From Bacteroides intestinalis (GTDB lineage: Bacteria > Bacteroidota > Bacteroidia > Bacteroidales > Bacteroidaceae), in contig NZ_CABJDN010000003.1 of NCBI RefSeq assembly GCF_902364365.1, positions 62,001 through 126,000 of the forward strand: a stretch of DNA of 64,000 bases, in the 5' to 3' direction. Made by a program: the position numbers and the translations under genes. Positions 61,468 to 64,000 of the stretch are shown here, piece by piece (position 1 is the stretch's first letter; each line of letters begins with the position of its first letter). The notes below the pieces were generated by a model that ran no database searches, was not told where the DNA came from, and was given only the letters and a program-made list of their open reading frames with translations.

Positions 61468-62639
61468 ATATTCAAAGGCACTTCAAACCAGAATGTAGAC
61501 CCTTTGTTTACCTCAGATTCCAAACCCGCCTTGCCTCCCAGACTCCGAATGATAGTTTGCGAAAGCGTCAGCCCTAAACCTGTTCCCGGCACTTCCCGAT
61601 CCAACTTCTTAAAGCTGGTAAATATTTCTTGTTGCTCTTCTTCCGGTATCCCAATCCCGGTGTCGGACACATAAAAATGAACGGTATCCGTTTCCTTCAT
61701 GTAGCAACCAAAGCGTATTTCACCAGATTTGGTAAACTTAATCGCATTATGAATCAGATTTGCCATTACCTGAATGATGCGCTGATGTTCAGAATACATG
61801 ATAATAGGTTGCAAGGATGCTTCACAGATCAAATCAACTGAAGGGTTATTGAACAGTTTCACTTGAAACATGCCTTCCAGTTCTCTCAACAAGTCATTGG
61901 CATCAAACTCCGAATACTCGAAACTCAAAGTCCCGGCCTCTATCTGCGAAAGATCAAAGATATCATTTATCAAACGCAGCAAACGCTCATTGTTCTCTGA
62001 AATAATATCCATATACAGTTTCTTCTCCTCTTCATCGGAAGCAGTAGCTATTAATCCGGAAAAGCCAACAATCGCATTCAGTGGTGTACGGACTTCATGA
62101 CTTATATTCGCAATAAAAGTAGATTTCAACCTCTCTGCAGATATCGAGTTCTTTCTCTCTATGTTCAGCAACCTCTGAACATTCTGCAGTTCCGTTACAT
62201 CATAAACCGTCAATACCATATGCTCTTCTCCTTCAATAACAACATAAGCACCCGATACTGAAACATCACAGGGGATCACTTTGTCTTCTTCTTCATTCAG
62301 AAGATTCATAGAAGCATTTACTTTTTTGAAACTCTCTTTCTTCTGAAAAGCTCTTCCAATAGCTGCGCGGATACCACAAAGTTTACACTGCTGGTGCATG
62401 CCACACTCACCGGCTTCGGCAGCATTCCGGCAATGCAACAAGTCACCGACCCTTTTCATCACACCAGTCTCAGGAGCAGGAAGCTTATTCAAGGAGTAGT
62501 AATTAGTGTCGCAGACAATAAAATCTTTATCAATCAGTAAAAAATAGGCATTAATATTTTGTAAAACCAAAGTTGCCCGGTCAAGTTTGCTTTGTAGCGT
62601 ATCTTTTGAACCTGATTCTTCATACGGAGATGTTTCCAT
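61449..62639 (-). CDS. cytoplasmic PAS-domain sensor histidine kinase with a four-Cys motif
   Basis: 396 aa from ATG 62639, chosen because a minus-strand -7 box lies 40 bp upstream; a longer open frame exists. A PAS-like domain (about 20-150) contains Cys70, Cys79, Cys85 and Cys88 (HCRNAAEAGEC, then HQQCKLCG), a pattern that could bind a metal or Fe-S cluster. The kinase core has His181 in NISHEVRTPLNA, the N box MANLIHNAIKFTKSG, and DTGIGIP and GTGLGLTLSQ. No membrane helix, so it senses an internal signal. No response regulator beside it. Confidence 0.88.
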   Translation of the reverse strand: METSPYEESGSKDTLQSKLDRATLVLQNINAYFLLIDKDFIVCDTNYYSLNKLPAPETGVMKRVGDLLHCRNAAEAGECGMHQQCKLCGIRAAIGRAFQKKESFKKVNASMNLLNEEEDKVIPCDVSVSGAYVVIEGEEHMVLTVYDVTELQNVQRLLNIERKNSISAERLKSTFIANISHEVRTPLNAIVGFSGLIATASDEEEKKLYMDIISENNERLLRLINDIFDLSQIEAGTLSFEYSEFDANDLLRELEGMFQVKLFNNPSVDLICEASLQPIIMYSEHQRIIQVMANLIHNAIKFTKSGEIRFGCYMKETDTVHFYVSDTGIGIPEEEQQEIFTSFKKLDREVPGTGLGLTLSQTIIRSLGGKAGLESEVNKGSTFWFEVPLNMNRYAN

Positions 62640-62678
62640 AATTGATTGATTTATATTTTGATTTGTGCCATTAGCGTA

Positions 62679-62686
62679 CAAAAATA
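62679..62686 (-). promoter_or_regulatory. -7 box TATTTTTG for the PAS kinase
   Basis: Exact TAnnTTTG on the minus strand, 40 bp before the chosen ATG at 62639. It lies inside the longer open frame, which argues against starts further upstream. Confidence 0.6.
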
Positions 62687-62817
62687 TAAAATATCTGGAT
62701 AAACCAGACGATTCTTTGGCATTTTTATTTGTGCCCATCCCATACTTTGCCAAGTTACCAGTGAAGGCTAAGGCGCTTTTCCGTAAGGACTAAAGACTAA
62801 GACAACGAAAATCTATT

Positions 62818-62905
62818 CGTCCCCTTATAAGGAACATTGCGTCCCCTTATAGAGGAACGCAATGTTCCTTATAAGGGGACGAAATGTTCCCCATGGTGGA
62901 ACGCA
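62818..62905. repeat. 8-unit 11-bp-period array between divergent genes
   Basis: Eight 11-bp units in phase. CGTCCCCTTAT occurs exactly twice (62818 and 62840), alternating with AAGGAACATTG and AGAGGAACGCA. The following units (ATGTTCCTTAT, AAGGGGACGAA) are inverted versions, so strong hairpins are possible. The 447-bp gap up to 63087 has no gene; beyond the array to the -7 box I see only AT-rich sequence. Confidence 0.85.
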
Positions 62906-63074
62906 TTAACATTCGCAGGCAAAGGTACTAAGTTCTTCTATAATCTATACTACTCTAAGAAGCTATATCCCTTACAGACCTATAAAAAGCAAAATCGGAA
63001 ATATGAAAGATACGACAAGCATAGATTATGAATGCAAAAATTGCACATTTTCTGGCTGAACCTCATTTTATGCG

Positions 63075-63082
63075 TATCTTTG
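63075..63082 (+). promoter_or_regulatory. -7 box TATCTTTG 4 bp before the YgiQ ATG
   Basis: Exact consensus with only CAGC between it and the ATG at 63087. The expected transcript start would be at or next to the A of the start codon. Confidence 0.7.
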
Positions 63083-63086
63083 CAGC

Positions 63087-64000
63087 ATGAAAGAATATCG
63101 ACTGACTGATTGGTTGCCCACAACCAAAAAAGAAGTAGAGTTGCGTGGATGGAACGAACTGGACGTTATTCTGTTCAGCGGAGATGCTTATGTGGACCAT
63201 CCTTCTTTCGGGGCTGCCGTCGTGGGACGCATCCTCGAAGCGGAAGGCTTGCGCATAGCGATTGTGCCTCAACCCAATTGGCGAGACGATTTACGTGACT
63301 TTAAAAAGTTGGGACGTCCCCGCCTATTCTTCGGTATCAGTGCCGGCTGCATGGACTCTATGGTCAATAAATATACAGCAAACAAGCGTCTTCGTAGTGA
63401 TGATGCCTATACACCGGATGCCCGCCCGGATATGCGACCGGAATATCCGTCCATCGTTTATACCCAAATCTTGAAGAAACTCTATCCCGACATTCCGGTT
63501 GTTTTGGGAGGCATTGAGGCAAGTATGCGCCGATTGACGCACTACGATTACTGGCAGGATAAAGTACGCAAAAGCATCCTCGTAGATAGTGGAGCCGACT
63601 TACTGATCTATGGAATGGGAGAAAAGCCACTTGTGGAACTGGCAAAAAGAATGCAGCAGCAGGCTGATACCGGCTTGCCCCTGCAACGTGACATCCCACA
63701 AATAGCTTATCTTTGCAAGACAGCGGAATTTGTGCCGGAAGAAGGAGATATCCGCCTTTACTCTCACGAAGAGTGCCTGAAAGATAAGAAAAAACAAGCT
63801 GCCAACTTCCGCCATATTGAAGAAGAGAGCAATAAATATGCGGCCTCACGCATCACACAGGAAGTGGATGACCTGACCATCGTTGTCAATCCGCCTTATC
63901 CTCCGCTGACGGAAGCAGAACTTGACCACTCCTTCGACTTGCCCTATACCCGGTTGCCTCATCCCAAATACAAAGGCAAACGTATTCCGGCTTATGACAT
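63087..64000 (+). CDS. YgiQ-family radical SAM protein, N-terminal part (runs off the window)
   Basis: The first 304 residues from ATG 63087; the frame stays open to the window end. The YgiQ N-terminal region is clear: SGDAYVDHPSFGAAVVGRIL, PRLFFGISAGCMDSMVNKYT, ANKRLRSDDAYTPD and VVLGGIEASMRRLTHYDYW. The radical SAM cluster motif would lie beyond the window. YgiQ proteins are of poorly known function, possibly in metabolism of modified molecules. The only reasonable start is 63087, which makes the transcript near leaderless. Confidence 0.92.
   Translation, partial: MKEYRLTDWLPTTKKEVELRGWNELDVILFSGDAYVDHPSFGAAVVGRILEAEGLRIAIVPQPNWRDDLRDFKKLGRPRLFFGISAGCMDSMVNKYTANKRLRSDDAYTPDARPDMRPEYPSIVYTQILKKLYPDIPVVLGGIEASMRRLTHYDYWQDKVRKSILVDSGADLLIYGMGEKPLVELAKRMQQQADTGLPLQRDIPQIAYLCKTAEFVPEEGDIRLYSHEECLKDKKKQAANFRHIEEESNKYAASRITQEVDDLTIVVNPPYPPLTEAELDHSFDLPYTRLPHPKYKGKRIPAYD

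Noticed and set aside
62837..63031. 64-residue plus-strand frame in the kinase-ygiQ spacer
   Set aside because: It starts within the 11-bp array and has no coding character.
1..64000. tRNA or rRNA genes
   Set aside because: I looked in the spacers for cloverleaf-type patterns and conserved rRNA stretches and saw none; a dedicated tRNA scan would be decisive.

Overview
The window reads as a chromosomal segment of a gut Bacteroides (Bacteroidota). The grounds are SusD/lipoprotein-type glycan-utilisation genes, many TAnnTTTG -7 promoter boxes, weak or absent Shine-Dalgarno sequences, a PPi-type phosphofructokinase, a four-subunit 2-oxoacid:ferredoxin oxidoreductase, and gene order like the arabinose locus BT0346-BT0360 of B. 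thetaiotaomicron (from memory, not aligned here). No rRNA, tRNA, CRISPR array, IS element or phage gene was recognised.

Region 1 (1-19.2 kb) is an arabinan/L-arabinose utilisation locus. It holds the end of a SusD-like protein, a small surface lipoprotein, a GH43 endo-arabinanase, an aldose 1-epimerase, an SSS-type sodium/sugar symporter, the Nudix-type regulator AraR, araD, araA, araB, GH127 and GH51 arabinofuranosidases, transketolase, rpiB and a GH28 pectinase. Together these cut arabinan at the surface, release L-arabinose in the periplasm, import it, and convert it to xylulose-5-phosphate and on into the pentose phosphate pathway.

Region 2 (19.3-34.1 kb) is housekeeping and stress functions. 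It has a TPR protein with the 2-oxoacid:ferredoxin oxidoreductase operon (including an unlisted 57-aa membrane protein), a putative porin with a solute-binding-like protein, NAD synthase on the minus strand, an orphan sensor kinase, a PerR-like regulator with rubrerythrin, an ECF sigma operon ending in an outer-membrane barrel, and guanine deaminase.

Region 3 (34.3-46.5 kb) is envelope and metabolism: a FadL-like barrel, a Gly/Tyr/Trp-rich His6-bearing secreted protein, prmA, a four-gene dlt-like operon (adenylation enzyme, carrier protein, MBOAT, SGNH-like protein), a GH25 lysozyme-like protein, PPi-phosphofructokinase and a PlsC-like acyltransferase.

Region 4 (46.6-64 kb) has a nitrilase-family amidase, a 1,872-aa alpha-2-macroglobulin next to PBP1C, a fused NagB-like/PIG-L protein whose NagB half lacks the catalytic residues, an amidase-like secreted protein, a TusA-like small protein, a PAS histidine kinase with a four-cysteine motif, and the start of a YgiQ radical SAM protein running off the window.

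The most unusual signal is in the spacers. Six intergenic regions carry degenerate arrays with an exact 11-bp period (22 bp when alternating half-units are counted), phased without indels over up to 154 bp, yet each array has a different unit sequence. Other spacers carry inverted arrays with 9-bp or 7-bp periods, including a perfect 44-bp inverted repeat, and a compact predicted RNA fold lies after araB.
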